Assembly (NCBI GenBank): GCA_023252215.1
Contig: JAHEXG010000007.1
Coordinates: forward strand, 1 to 42,635
DNA: 42,635 nt
Direction of reading: 5' to 3'
DNA from: Candidatus Altarchaeales archaeon
Lineage (GTDB): Archaea; Altiarchaeota; Altiarchaeia; IMC4; QMZM01
Shown here: positions 30,478-40,102 of the stretch, piece by piece
Position numbering within the stretch: the stretch's first letter is position 1
How the letters are laid out: every line of letters begins with the position of its first letter
The notes under the pieces: model-generated
Told to the model about the DNA's origin: nothing
The model's input: only the letters and a program-made list of their open reading frames with translations
Databases searched by the model: none
Position numbers and translations under genes: made by a program

Positions 30478-32412
30478 ATGTTCACATCGTTATTCTATCT
30501 CGGAATATTTCTTTCGCTGCTCGGCTTCGTTCTGCCTCTGCTGCGGCTGGAAAACAATAGAAAAGCCCATAGGACGTTTTCGTATTCCCTTTCTATATTA
30601 TCCTCGGTTTCTTTTCTTGCATTCTCGGCCCTGGTTTTCCTGAAAAAAGGAGAATATTTGATCCCGGTGTACAGCAACGCGGGCCTGATCGATTTCACGT
30701 TCTACGTAGACCAACTATCCGCTTTCTTCATTGCCGTCATTTCCGTCGTTTCCCTGAGTTCTGCCGTTTATTCCTTCGGGTATGGGGAGCATCTTTCGCA
30801 TGAGAGGAGGAAGGATTATATGGCAAGCCTGTTGAACCTCTTTGCCTTGTCGATGGTCCTGGTTGTGGCGTCGTATAACACTCTTGAGTTCATCTTTTTC
30901 TGGGAACTGCTTTCCATGTCTTCGTTCCTATTCGTCCTCTTTGAGTATGGAAAGCCCGGAACCCGCAAGGCCGGCCTTTATTATTTTATCATGACCCAGT
31001 TGTCGACCATGTTCCTCCTCTTGGGCTTCTTTGGCATCTACGCAAATACCGGTTCCTTCAACATACAGCCTGTTACGTCGCTCCAGAATCTGACCCTTAT
31101 ATTCCTCTCGCTGTTCATCGGCTTCTCCATTAAAGCAGGCGTTGTCCCGTTCCACAAGTGGCTGCCTTACGCCCATCCTGCGGCGCCTTCGAACATTTCC
31201 GCCATGATGTCCGGGGTCATGTTAAAGGTCGCGATATACGGCCTCATGCGTTTTACGTTAACGGTGCTCCCGCAGGAGCGTTGGTGGGGCGTATTGATCC
31301 TTGTGGCCGGAACGGTTTCCGCGATCCTCGGAGTCATATACGCGCTGAAGGAGCACGACATAAAGAGATTGCTGGCGTACCACAGCATCGAGAACATTGG
31401 GATCATCCTCATCGGTTTCGGGTTGTATCTGATATATTCGGCGAACGATCTGAACGAGCTTGCGATCCTTGCGCTTGCCGCCGCATTGTTCCATACGCTG
31501 AATCATGCCTTGTTCAAGAGCCTGTTATTCCTTACCGCGGGTTCGGTTGTCAGCGCAACTGGGAAGCACAACATAGAGGAATACGGCGGGTTGATAAAGA
31601 CGATGCCTTATACTGCGGCCCTGTTCCTCATCGGCGCAGTCTCTATCTCCGGGCTTCCTCCCTTCAACGGTTTCGTCAGCGAACTGATGTTATTCCAGGC
31701 ATTTCTCGGTTCGTATCTCATCCAGGACCCGCTCCTAAAGTCCCTGGTGGTGTTGTGCCTCTCGGGGTTCGCATTGACAAGCGCGCTTGCCGCTGCCTGC
31801 TTCGTAAAAGCGTTCGGGATAACGTTCCTTGCAGTGCCAAGATCAGAGTCCGCACGCGATGCAAAGGAGGTCGGAAAGTGCATGATAGCGGGTGCAGTCA
31901 TACCCGCAGTACTGTGCATTGTTCTGGGTGTCTTTTCCCTGCAGATATTTTCCCTGATGGGGTACCGGACGGATCTGCCGGATATGCTCGTCATCGGCAT
32001 CATTATGTCGTTGTTCTATGCGATAACATACCTGGTCCTGAAGAATACGGCCGCAAACAAAGTACGAGCAGGCGAGACCTGGGGATGCGGCACTCCCCTC
32101 AGCAGCAGGACGGAATATACTGCTTCGGGTTTTTCCCAGCCGATAGTAAGGTTCTTTAAAGACATCTACCAGACCAGAGAAGTAAACGAGCGCAGATTCT
32201 ACGACAAACAAAACACGTTATTCAAGGAGGGCGCAGGAGAGATACATTTAATGAAGTTCTTCGAGGAAAAATTGTATGATCCGGTCGCAAGATCCATAAA
32301 TTATTTATCGATAAAGGTATCGGCGCTCGAAAACTGGAGCCTCGATACCTATGTACTATACGCATTCCTCGCAGTGCTCGCAACCGTCGCCTACGTGGGG
32401 TGGATAGCATGA
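30478..32412 (+). CDS. ehrA: Ehr/HyfB-type antiporter-like membrane subunit, copy 2
   Basis: This is a full-length homologue of the protein at 19538-21478, about 644 residues. ATG 30478 is chosen over ATG 30472 because MFTSLFYLG aligns with MFSSLFLTG of copy 1 and a TATA box sits 25 bases ahead. Channel residues match copy 1: FFWELLSMSSF, GFSIKAGVVPFHKWLPYAH, ALKEHDIKRLLAYHS. The C-terminal TWGCGTPLSSRTEYTASGFS and last helix are kept. Synonymous codons differ widely from copy 1, so the duplication is old or one copy came by transfer. It overlaps the next gene by ATGA. Confidence 0.9.
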   Translation: MFTSLFYLGIFLSLLGFVLPLLRLENNRKAHRTFSYSLSILSSVSFLAFSALVFLKKGEYLIPVYSNAGLIDFTFYVDQLSAFFIAVISVVSLSSAVYSFGYGEHLSHERRKDYMASLLNLFALSMVLVVASYNTLEFIFFWELLSMSSFLFVLFEYGKPGTRKAGLYYFIMTQLSTMFLLLGFFGIYANTGSFNIQPVTSLQNLTLIFLSLFIGFSIKAGVVPFHKWLPYAHPAAPSNISAMMSGVMLKVAIYGLMRFTLTVLPQERWWGVLILVAGTVSAILGVIYALKEHDIKRLLAYHSIENIGIILIGFGLYLIYSANDLNELAILALAAALFHTLNHALFKSLLFLTAGSVVSATGKHNIEEYGGLIKTMPYTAALFLIGAVSISGLPPFNGFVSELMLFQAFLGSYLIQDPLLKSLVVLCLSGFALTSALAAACFVKAFGITFLAVPRSESARDAKEVGKCMIAGAVIPAVLCIVLGVFSLQIFSLMGYRTDLPDMLVIGIIMSLFYAITYLVLKNTAANKVRAGETWGCGTPLSSRTEYTASGFSQPIVRFFKDIYQTREVNERRFYDKQNTLFKEGAGEIHLMKFFEEKLYDPVARSINYLSIKVSALENWSLDTYVLYAFLAVLATVAYVGWIA

Positions 32413-33350
32413 ACCCGGCCCAAGTCTTATGCATAGCGATTAATGCAGGGCTTATATTGGGTATCTCGCCTTTTTTCATGGGGCTCGTCAAAAAAACAAA
32501 AGCCCTCTGCCAGGGAAGACGTGGTCCGCCGCTCATGCAGCCATATTATAACCTGGCAAAATTATTGAAAAAAGAGAGGGTCTATTCCGGGAATTCGTCC
32601 GTTATCATGAAGGCAACGCCTTACATAAACATGGCGGCGATAACTGCGGCTGCCTTATTCATCCCTGTCGCCTGCATAACAACGCCCGCATACGGCCTTG
32701 GGAACATAATATTATTCCTATATCTGTTGGCGCTTGCAAAATTCTTCATGGCCCTCGCGGGACTGGATGCCGGCAGCACATTCGGAGGCATGTCTAGTTC
32801 CAGGGAGATGAGCATCTCGTCGATAATAGAGCCGATAACGATAGTTGTTTTCGCAGCTCTTGTGTACACGCTCCATACAGTGAACTTTTATGATATGTTC
32901 TCTCAAACAACGATCATGCAGCCATTCTTCCAGCCGGAGCTGCTGTTTATCTCGATCCCTTTATTCATCGTCCTGATAGTAGAGACTGCACGGGTGCCTG
33001 TCGACAATCCCGAAACGCACCTTGAGCTCACGATGGTCCACGAGGGTATGTTACTCGAATACTCTGGAAGGGATCTTGCGTTCATGGAATTTTCGAACTC
33101 GATAAAACAAACGCTTTTCATGGCGGTTTTGATAAATACCATCCTACCCTGGGGCCTCTCTGCGGAATTAACGGCTCCTGCCATCCTGTTCTCTGCTGCG
33201 GCCTTCCTTGTTAAAGGAGCGTTCCTCGCCGTATTGATGGGTTTGTTCGAATCCGCCCAGGCAAAAGTGAGGTTGTTCGCCCTGCCCAGTCTTTTTGCTC
33301 TGGCATTCTTCTTTTCCATACTGACGGTCTGCCTGGAGGTGTTCTCATGA
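32409..33350 (+). CDS. ehrB: Ehr/HyfC-type (NuoH-like) membrane subunit, copy 2
   Basis: This is the NuoH-like coupling subunit, 313 residues, about 8 helices. It keeps QGRRGPPLMQPYYNLAKL, SSSREMSISSIIEP and ETARVPVDNPETHLELTMVHE. These loops face the L/S subunits in related complexes, so copy 2 still seems able to dock a peripheral arm even though none is encoded beside it. Start ATG 32409 overlaps the copy-2 ehrA stop. A 39-base stretch (32805-32843) is identical to copy 1 (21877-21915). Confidence 0.9.
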   Translation: MNPAQVLCIAINAGLILGISPFFMGLVKKTKALCQGRRGPPLMQPYYNLAKLLKKERVYSGNSSVIMKATPYINMAAITAAALFIPVACITTPAYGLGNIILFLYLLALAKFFMALAGLDAGSTFGGMSSSREMSISSIIEPITIVVFAALVYTLHTVNFYDMFSQTTIMQPFFQPELLFISIPLFIVLIVETARVPVDNPETHLELTMVHEGMLLEYSGRDLAFMEFSNSIKQTLFMAVLINTILPWGLSAELTAPAILFSAAAFLVKGAFLAVLMGLFESAQAKVRLFALPSLFALAFFFSILTVCLEVFS

Positions 33351-34036
33351 TAGACGCAATTCCCATCCCCGGAATAATCCAGGCCATCCTGGTCCTTATC
33401 ATGATAACCGGCGCGTTGATAGTTACAAGAAAAGACCTGTTATCTCTTCTCTCCATGTACAGGCTGCAGTCTCTGCTCCTCATGTTCCTGGCCCTGGTAT
33501 TATACGCGGAAAGCGGAAACTACGTCCTCCTGCAGATGGCGGTTCTTACGCTTGCAAGCAAGGTCCTTTTGATACCTTACATCATAAGGAGGATGCAGAA
33601 GGAGATAAACATCTCGAAGGACATAAGCTTCCATTATATCTCCCCGGCTTACTCGTTATTCATCACCGTAGCGCTCATATTCTTTTCGTATTATTCCCTC
33701 TCAAAGACGCTCAACGAGCTTACGGACAACAAATTATTCTATCTCGGAGCCGTGTTCGGCATATCCCTGGCCCTGATGGGGATGATGGTGACGTTCAGCA
33801 GGAAGAAGATAGTCACGAAGACCATCGGCTACCTGATGATGGAGAACGGCGCATTGATATTTTCCATCTTCATAACCGAGCTTCCGTTCCTCATCGAGGT
33901 ACTCATAATAATAGACCTCGTGATACTCGTCCTGCTCGCGGCGATACTCGCAGTAGGGATGGACTCCTCCATCGAGGAATTCCAGGCAAAGCTCGAAAGG
34001 ATAAAGCACCCTGCAAGGAACGGGGGGACTCACTAA
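33347..34036 (+). CDS. ehrC: Ehr/HyfE-type small membrane subunit, copy 2
   Basis: This HyfE/NuoK-like subunit has 229 residues. ITGALIVTRKDLLSLLS, ASKVLLIPYIIRRMQKEINIS and MMENGALIFSIF match copy 1. The His-rich C-terminal tail of copy 1 (about 30 residues) is replaced by a shorter one, EFQAKLERIKHPARNGGTH. GGAGGTG ahead of the ATG is a strong ribosome site. Confidence 0.88.
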   Translation: MIDAIPIPGIIQAILVLIMITGALIVTRKDLLSLLSMYRLQSLLLMFLALVLYAESGNYVLLQMAVLTLASKVLLIPYIIRRMQKEINISKDISFHYISPAYSLFITVALIFFSYYSLSKTLNELTDNKLFYLGAVFGISLALMGMMVTFSRKKIVTKTIGYLMMENGALIFSIFITELPFLIEVLIIIDLVILVLLAAILAVGMDSSIEEFQAKLERIKHPARNGGTH

Positions 34037-34037
34037 G

Positions 34038-35498
34038 ATGGCGCTCATAGAATACGCATTGTTCGCGTTGGCGGTGATCTGCCTCACGGCATTGACAAAG
34101 TCCCACAGGCTGATGAGCGTATTATCGCTTATCCATGTCCTGTCCTGTTTCCTTCTGATATATTCGGTCCTATCAACGCCTGTTTTCCCGAAATACTATA
34201 TCGACGAAAACTTTATGATAGACTACCTGAGCGTCTACGAGATACTGATAGCATCAACGGTTTTCCTGCTTGTCGTCATTTACCGAAAAGACTACCTGGA
34301 AAACCTGCTGGCACGGGGGTTCTTAAACAAAAATAATCTGGCACTCGTCTATGCCGCGATGAATTCGCTGCTATTAGTCATCATATTGTCGTTTTCATCC
34401 AACAACCTTGCACTGCTCTGGATATTCGCAGAGCTGACTACGTTATTTTCAGCCCTCATGATAGCGGTCATGAATTCGCAGAAGAACATAGACGCGGCAT
34501 TAAAATACGTGTTCATTAGTTCGACTGTGATGGTGTTCACATTCATAGGCCTGGTGCTGCTGTTCACGGAAACTGAAAAAACCCTCGGCGCAGGCACCCT
34601 TAACTGGAGTGCATTGATGGAGAATGCAAAAAACCTGGACCCGCACGTCCTCATCACAGCATACGCATTCATCTTCCTGGGATTCGCGGCCAAAGCGGGG
34701 ATAGCGCCGTTCCACACGGCCCTGCCGCATGCATACTCCAAGGCGCCTTCGTCTGTGAGCACGGTACTGTCGGCAGTAGTGCTCAACATAGGATTATTCG
34801 CAATACTGAGGATATACTCGATAATGCGGGAGACTGGTTCGGCGGCGGCAGCCTCGAACATACTCTTATTCTACGGGATGCTGAGCATCGTCATAGGCTC
34901 GCTTAGCATGCTGCATCAGAAGAATACAAGAAAATTAATAGCATTCTCAAGCGTGGAAAACAGCGGCCTCATGCTCATAGGGATAGGCATAAGCACCCCG
35001 GCGGCGCTGTTCTGGGTGCTGCTACATACGCTCGCATATTCTCTGACGAAAGCCTCCCTCTTCCTGTCAACGGGGATACTGCACAATCAATACCTCAGCA
35101 ACAAAGTAGAGAACATAAAAGCCGCCTTACAGGTCCAGCCCTTCGCATCTGCGGCGCTGATCATCGGGACCGCGGCGATAATCGGGATACCTCCCTTCCT
35201 GCCGTTCACGACAAAATTCTCTATCCTCGCAGAGATCGCAAAATATTCTGTCTTCCTGCTCATACCGGTGCTCGGATTCATACTCATCACGTACGCGGGT
35301 TTCGCCGTGGTACTGACCGAGGCATTCACCAGAGATTCAGAAGAGGAAAAACCCGGGGACCTGAAGAAATACCGCGCGCCCCTTGGATTGAAGGCGCCTA
35401 TAGTGCTCCTATTGCTCGTTATACTGTTCCTGGGGCTCTATACGCCAAAGGAATTGATCGACCTGATCTGGAATATAACGAGAACGCTGTATAGGTAG
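34038..35498 (+). CDS. ehrD: Ehr/HyfF-type antiporter-like membrane subunit, copy 2
   Basis: This is a HyfF/NuoN-like ion-channel subunit, 486 residues, about 14 helices. Channel signatures are LLWIFAELTTLFSAL, FAAKAGIAPFHTALPHAY and NTRKLIAFSSVENSG. It starts one base after the previous stop. It ends the second module; no L or S subunit follows, only a convergent superoxide dismutase gene 30 bases on. Copy 2 may share the L/S arm encoded at 24590-26704 or run as a stand-alone antiporter. Confidence 0.88.
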   Translation: MALIEYALFALAVICLTALTKSHRLMSVLSLIHVLSCFLLIYSVLSTPVFPKYYIDENFMIDYLSVYEILIASTVFLLVVIYRKDYLENLLARGFLNKNNLALVYAAMNSLLLVIILSFSSNNLALLWIFAELTTLFSALMIAVMNSQKNIDAALKYVFISSTVMVFTFIGLVLLFTETEKTLGAGTLNWSALMENAKNLDPHVLITAYAFIFLGFAAKAGIAPFHTALPHAYSKAPSSVSTVLSAVVLNIGLFAILRIYSIMRETGSAAAASNILLFYGMLSIVIGSLSMLHQKNTRKLIAFSSVENSGLMLIGIGISTPAALFWVLLHTLAYSLTKASLFLSTGILHNQYLSNKVENIKAALQVQPFASAALIIGTAAIIGIPPFLPFTTKFSILAEIAKYSVFLLIPVLGFILITYAGFAVVLTEAFTRDSEEEKPGDLKKYRAPLGLKAPIVLLLLVILFLGLYTPKELIDLIWNITRTLYR

Positions 35499-35528
35499 AA
35501 GCGATCAGGGCATGTGCTAAAGAGGGGG

Positions 35529-36137
35529 TTATAAGAGCGCCTCCAGTCTCTTATTCACTTCGTCCCAGTTAACGATGTTCCAGAAGTTCTCTACATACTT
35601 TGCGCGGTCGTTCTTGTAGTCAACGTAGTATGCGTGTTCCCAGACGTCGAGGACCATCAGGACCGGCCTGCGGGGATTGACGTTGACGTGGTGTTTTTCG
35701 ACCTGCATTATAATAGGCCTGCCGGTATCAAGGCAATAGGTAAGCACGGCCCACCCCGATCCTTCGGTCTTTACCGCGGCCTGTGTGAATTCTTTCCTGA
35801 AGCGGTCAAAGCTTCCGAATTCTCCGTCGATAGCCTCGGCGATCTTTGCAGTGGGCTTGTTTGCGGTTTTTGGAGGTGAGAGGTTATTCCAGAACATCGA
35901 ATGAAGCCTGTTTCCGGCCGTGTTATAGGTCAGTTGCTTTGCAAGAGTGCCCCAGTCCAGGTCCGTATTATCTTTCCTCGCCTTGTCCAGAGACTCTAGC
36001 AGGGCGTTTGCGCCGTTAACATATGCTGCATGGTGTTTGTCGTGGTGGAGGCGCAGCTGCTCCTCGGAAAACACTGGCTTCAGGGCGTCATATGCATAGG
36101 GTAAGTCGGGCAGGGAATATAATCTGTTTTTGTCCAT
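35529..36137 (-). CDS. sod: Fe/Mn superoxide dismutase
   Basis: This cytosolic superoxide dismutase has 202 residues. Metal ligands are His31 (LHHDKHH), His79 (GNRLHSMFW), Asp164 and His168 (LDVWEHAYY). The choice between Fe and Mn cannot be made safely; GSGWAVL follows the outer-sphere region. A gene for oxygen defence fits a microaerobic or stressed anaerobe. It lies at the downstream end of a run of minus-strand genes. Confidence 0.95.
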   Translation of the reverse strand: MDKNRLYSLPDLPYAYDALKPVFSEEQLRLHHDKHHAAYVNGANALLESLDKARKDNTDLDWGTLAKQLTYNTAGNRLHSMFWNNLSPPKTANKPTAKIAEAIDGEFGSFDRFRKEFTQAAVKTEGSGWAVLTYCLDTGRPIIMQVEKHHVNVNPRRPVLMVLDVWEHAYYVDYKNDRAKYVENFWNIVNWDEVNKRLEALL

Positions 36138-36203
36138 GTTTTATCGCCTCGCAATATATTTACGCAGGAGAAACTATAAGACCCATATTTGCCTTTGGCG
36201 CTA

Positions 36204-36914
36204 CTACTTTTCCATTGCCTTCTTTTTTAGTTCCTGCGGCATCTTCTCTATCGCGTAGCGTAGTGCGGTCCGGGGCATCTCTTTTTTGTTTGCGATGATA
36301 TAGGAATATACTTCTTTCTGGTGCGCCTTGCTCGCTTCCTTTAGCATCCAGCCGTAGCCTTTCTGCACCAAGTCGTCCGGATCTTTCAGCAATATGTCCG
36401 ATATCTCAAAGACGTCTTTCAGGAAAAGACCCCTGCGCGCAGGCAGGATCAACGAAACTGCGGACGCCCGCCTCATCCATCTGTTCTTTGTCTTCGACCA
36501 ACGCTTTAGGTTTTTTACGTAGTAGGGGAATTTTTCCACAAAGGTTCCTATCGTGTGGTTGCATAGTGTGTCGCAGGCGGCCCAGTTGCTGACGTATTTT
36601 TCCACCCAGGACTCGAAGACCGGGTAGTCGGATGGCGCGTATTTATCGTGTAGGTAATAAGACCAGTTGCAGGCGATGAACGATTCCTCCATGTAGCCGG
36701 AGGACAGCAGTTCCTCGCAGAGCGCGAATATCTCTTTCTTTTCTTTGTCCTTTATTTGGGCGAAGTATTTTTTCCCTATCTTTGAGACGGCCGCGGTCTT
36801 TACGCCGTAGAGCTTGACCTCTTCTTTGAAGAAGCGCTTGCCGCTTTCCCTCGTCAGATCATCGGCGTTATCTTTTAGCTCGTCCCTTATTTCGGAGATT
36901 ATCTTCGTCGCCAT
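36204..36914 (-). CDS. AlkD-like DNA alkylation repair protein
   Basis: This 236-residue all-helical HEAT-like repeat protein is of the AlkD/DNA-alkylation-repair family (PF08713). Typical segments are YGVKTAAVSKIGKKYF, YMEESFIACNW, WVEKYVSNWAACDTLCNHTIG and NRWMRRASAVSLILPAR. AlkD excises cationic alkylated purines. The WAACDTLC segment holds the usual Trp and Asp of the active-site region. It is encoded 15 bases after the DRTGG/BioD-like gene, so probably co-transcribed. Confidence 0.87.
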   Translation of the reverse strand: MATKIISEIRDELKDNADDLTRESGKRFFKEEVKLYGVKTAAVSKIGKKYFAQIKDKEKKEIFALCEELLSSGYMEESFIACNWSYYLHDKYAPSDYPVFESWVEKYVSNWAACDTLCNHTIGTFVEKFPYYVKNLKRWSKTKNRWMRRASAVSLILPARRGLFLKDVFEISDILLKDPDDLVQKGYGWMLKEASKAHQKEVYSYIIANKKEMPRTALRYAIEKMPQELKKKAMEK

Positions 36915-36929
36915 GTTATGCCATTGGCA

Positions 36930-37964
36930 TCAAAGGATCTCTTTTATCCTCGCGTTCTTTTTCACAAGCTCCTTTAGCAGGTCTGTTTTCTCTTTATCGT
37001 CTTTCGTGAGGAGGGGCTCCAGATGCTCTATCTGCGTGACTGTCCGGTACGTGTCCGTGGGCACGAGGAACATTGGTATCTGCGCGTGGACCGCTTTCGT
37101 TATCAGGTTCGCGTGAGGCATGCGGCCGTTCGTTAGCAGTATGCAGGACGATGCAGTCTCTATTGCCGCAAGTATCATGTCGCTTCGGTCGCCGCTTGTT
37201 ATCACCATCTTTCCTTCGCTCTTGAACGCGGTGTTCGAGAGGGCCGCGTTCTCGGCCATGTCTCCGACGAATACGCTTTTTATGGTCTTCTCCAGGCCCG
37301 CGTTTCCTGTGAGGTTCTTTACTATGATGTGGTCTAAGAGGTGCTTTGCCTTATAGTATGAGAGTTCTTTTGCCCTTGGAATTATTCCAAGGACGTTGAT
37401 TTTTTCTTTCTTTAGCTGCGCAAGATACGTCTTTTTGAACGATTCGACGTCGGCCGCTTTGTTTATAATGACGCCTGCGAACTTTACCCCGCTTGCGTCC
37501 AGGTATTTTTTCATGAAGAATATGTCGTCTAGCACGTCGTATTCTTCGCCGTCTACCACAAGCGCCAAAGATCCGCCCACGTGCTTTGTAACTGATACTG
37601 CGTCCAGCAGGACTGATGCTCCGTGCCACATCTCGCTTCCGCCCTCGATTATGAGCGCATCCTTTCCTTTGCCTGCTTTGGCGCACATGTCCGATAGTTT
37701 CTTTCCGATTGTTTTTTCATCGTATGCGTATTTTATTTTGGAGTGGTCGAATCCGAGGGTCATGTCTTCCGCTTTCTCGGAGAGGTTGAACGATGCGGCC
37801 ATGAATCCTGCGTCAAGGTCCCATATCTTTTTTCCGCCGTAAACAAGGCGGTCGCCGAACGGCTTTAGGTAACCGCATTTTTTCCCGGATGCTTTTATGA
37901 GGCCTGTTATTATGCAGGTCTTTCCCGCGCTTTTGTTCGTCGATGCTACTACGATCTTTTTCAT
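36930..37964 (-). CDS. BioD-like P-loop / DRTGG-domain protein
   Basis: This 344-residue protein has an N-terminal BioD-like P-loop domain (ASTNKSAGKTCIITGL, Gly-Lys-Thr at about 14-16, then ALIIEGG) and a C-terminal DRTGG domain (about 210-320, VITSGDRSDMILAAI). This is the same two-domain lead found in long phosphotransacetylases, here without the catalytic part. Next to an acetyl-CoA synthetase it probably senses nucleotide or CoA metabolites; that is inference. The start has AGGAGGT ahead and overlaps the synthetase stop (ATGA). Confidence 0.85.
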   Translation of the reverse strand: MKKIVVASTNKSAGKTCIITGLIKASGKKCGYLKPFGDRLVYGGKKIWDLDAGFMAASFNLSEKAEDMTLGFDHSKIKYAYDEKTIGKKLSDMCAKAGKGKDALIIEGGSEMWHGASVLLDAVSVTKHVGGSLALVVDGEEYDVLDDIFFMKKYLDASGVKFAGVIINKAADVESFKKTYLAQLKKEKINVLGIIPRAKELSYYKAKHLLDHIIVKNLTGNAGLEKTIKSVFVGDMAENAALSNTAFKSEGKMVITSGDRSDMILAAIETASSCILLTNGRMPHANLITKAVHAQIPMFLVPTDTYRTVTQIEHLEPLLTKDDKEKTDLLKELVKKNARIKEIL

Positions 37965-40102
37965 TTTTTAACCTCCTTGCTTTTAGCGAGCAGTATCCTT
38001 ACGTCGAGTGCCAGCGCCCCTTTGTTTTCGTCATAGACGACGAGGGGATTCACTTCTATATCCGTTATGTCGTCGTGCCTTACAAGGATCGTGCCGAGTT
38101 TGGCTAACGTATCTATTACTGCGCTTACGTCTTTGCGGCTTGAGCCCCTGACGCCTGCCAGGAGTTTGGAGGATCGGGTCTCGTTTATCATATCCAGTAT
38201 CTCCTGTTTTGCCATTGGGTATGAGCGGAAGGATACGTCGTTCATGACTTCCACGTATATGCCTCCCAAGCCGTACATGACCACCGGGCCGAAGGATTTG
38301 TCTCTTATCGCGCCGGCTATTACTTCCGCGTCTTTTGTTAGCTTTGCTAACATCTCCGATACCTGCACGCCTTCGATATGCGCGTCTGGCTTGTATTTTT
38401 TTGCGTTGAACATGATGGCCTGGTAAGCGTCCATTAGTTCGTTCTCGTTCTCCAGATTTACTATGACGCCTCCGGCATCGCTTTTATGTATTATGTCCCT
38501 GGAGACTATTTTGAGCACGACGGGATAGCCGATCTTTTCTGCGCATTTTACCGCGTCTTCTATGGTCGCAGCTATGTAGTTTCTGGGAACGCGTATTCCC
38601 GCCGCCGCCATGACCGCCTCGCCTTCGTATGGCATGAGGAACTGTCTTCCGTCATCCAGGGCCTTTTTTATCACCGATTCTATCGCTTTATCGTCTATCT
38701 TTATCTTCTGTGGGTCGGTTGATTCCACTGCGTATTTCGTGTTCCTGTAGCTGGCGTAGAGCGCGCCCATGCATGAAACGGATTCGTAGACGTCAGAGAA
38801 TGCGGGGATGTTTGCATCCTTTAGTTCTTTTATGCATTCTTCGATGCGGGCTCCTCCGAAGAACGAGAATACTACGGGCTTATCCGGCCTAGCTTCCAGG
38901 TACGTCTTCTTTATCATTTCGGAGATCTTTCCTGCGTCGAAGAACGCGGTCTCGCAGCCAAGGCAGATTATGGAGTGTATGTCCTTGTTCTGGAGCGCGG
39001 CCTCTATCGCCGTCTTATAGTTTTCGAGCGTTGCCTGTCCCGTCAAATCTACCGGGTTTTTCATCGACCCGAATGCCGGCACTACCGGAGCGAATATTTT
39101 TTTCAGAGTTTCCTGGTCGTCGAACAGGTTCACGGAGTATTTTTCGCATGCGTCTGCTGCCATCACGCCCATGCCTCCTCCGTTGGTTAATATGACCGTG
39201 TTCTCGCCGTTCGGCTGCCGGGTCTCTGAGATGTATTTGCACCAGTCGAGAGCTTCCTGTATGCTCTCCGCGCGTATGACTCCGCACTGCTTCATTATGT
39301 CCGAGAACACGTTGTCTGCGCCTGCTAGTGCGCCTGTGTGCGATGCTGCTGCAATTGCGCCCCGCCTGGAGCGCCCGGCTTTTATGACTATGACGGGTTT
39401 CTTTTTCGCGGCTTTGCGCAGGAGGGAAACAAGCCTTTCGCCCTGTTTTATGCCTTCGATGTACATCATGATTATCTTTGTCTCCGGATCGTCTATGAGG
39501 TATTCGAGCAGGTCGGATTCGTCTATGTCGGATTTGTTGCCCAGGGAGAACATGCTTGACAGGCCTAGTTTGTCCACTGCGGTCCTGCCCATCAGGGATA
39601 TTCCAAGCGCCCCGCTCTGGGTTATGATTGCTACGTCTCCGGGTAGAACGTCTCTTGTTCCGAATGTTGCGTTGAATGATGCTTTTGCGCCGTACATTCC
39701 GAAGATGTTTGGGCCGATTATGCGCATCCCGTGTTCCCTGGCATAGGAGACTATCTTTTTTTCTGATTCGACGTCTCCGATTTCAGAGAAGCCGGAGGAT
39801 ATTACTAGCGAGAATTTAACGCCTTTGTCTGCGCAGGATCTGACTGCTTCATAGACGGATTTTGCAGGGATGGTTATGACTGCGACGTCTATGTCTTCTT
39901 TTACGTCTGCGACGCTCTTGTATGCGCTGATCCCCAGTATTTCCCCGCCTTCCGGATTGATCGGGTATACGTTCCCTCCGTAACCGCATGCGAGTATGTT
40001 CTCGACTATCTTGTAGCCGATCTTTTCGGGATTATGCGAGGCTCCGATAACGGCCACTGTGCGTGGTTCGAAGAGGTATTTTATGTCTGGTTTTCCGGTC
40101 AT
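37961..40102 (-). CDS. acd: ADP-forming acetyl-CoA (acyl-CoA) synthetase, fused alpha-beta
   Basis: This enzyme makes ATP from acetyl-CoA (or another acyl-CoA), ADP and phosphate, releasing the acid: the main energy step in many fermenting archaea. At 713 residues it fuses the alpha unit (CoA-binding Rossmann domain GASHNPEKIGY, two flavodoxin-like domains, phospho-His255 in ASHTGALAG) and the beta unit (ATP-grasp, about 490-713, IGYPVVLKIVSRDIIHKSDAGG). The ribosome site AGGAGG lies just ahead of the start, which overlaps the CoA-transferase/GNAT stop. Substrate range is unknown. Confidence 0.93.
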   Translation of the reverse strand: MTGKPDIKYLFEPRTVAVIGASHNPEKIGYKIVENILACGYGGNVYPINPEGGEILGISAYKSVADVKEDIDVAVITIPAKSVYEAVRSCADKGVKFSLVISSGFSEIGDVESEKKIVSYAREHGMRIIGPNIFGMYGAKASFNATFGTRDVLPGDVAIITQSGALGISLMGRTAVDKLGLSSMFSLGNKSDIDESDLLEYLIDDPETKIIMMYIEGIKQGERLVSLLRKAAKKKPVIVIKAGRSRRGAIAAASHTGALAGADNVFSDIMKQCGVIRAESIQEALDWCKYISETRQPNGENTVILTNGGGMGVMAADACEKYSVNLFDDQETLKKIFAPVVPAFGSMKNPVDLTGQATLENYKTAIEAALQNKDIHSIICLGCETAFFDAGKISEMIKKTYLEARPDKPVVFSFFGGARIEECIKELKDANIPAFSDVYESVSCMGALYASYRNTKYAVESTDPQKIKIDDKAIESVIKKALDDGRQFLMPYEGEAVMAAAGIRVPRNYIAATIEDAVKCAEKIGYPVVLKIVSRDIIHKSDAGGVIVNLENENELMDAYQAIMFNAKKYKPDAHIEGVQVSEMLAKLTKDAEVIAGAIRDKSFGPVVMYGLGGIYVEVMNDVSFRSYPMAKQEILDMINETRSSKLLAGVRGSSRKDVSAVIDTLAKLGTILVRHDDITDIEVNPLVVYDENKGALALDVRILLAKSKEVKK

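Noticed and set aside
31158-32159. A 333-codon frame inside the second ehrA.
   Set aside because: It overlaps a clear membrane protein gene in another frame; composition is Arg-rich and without family signatures.
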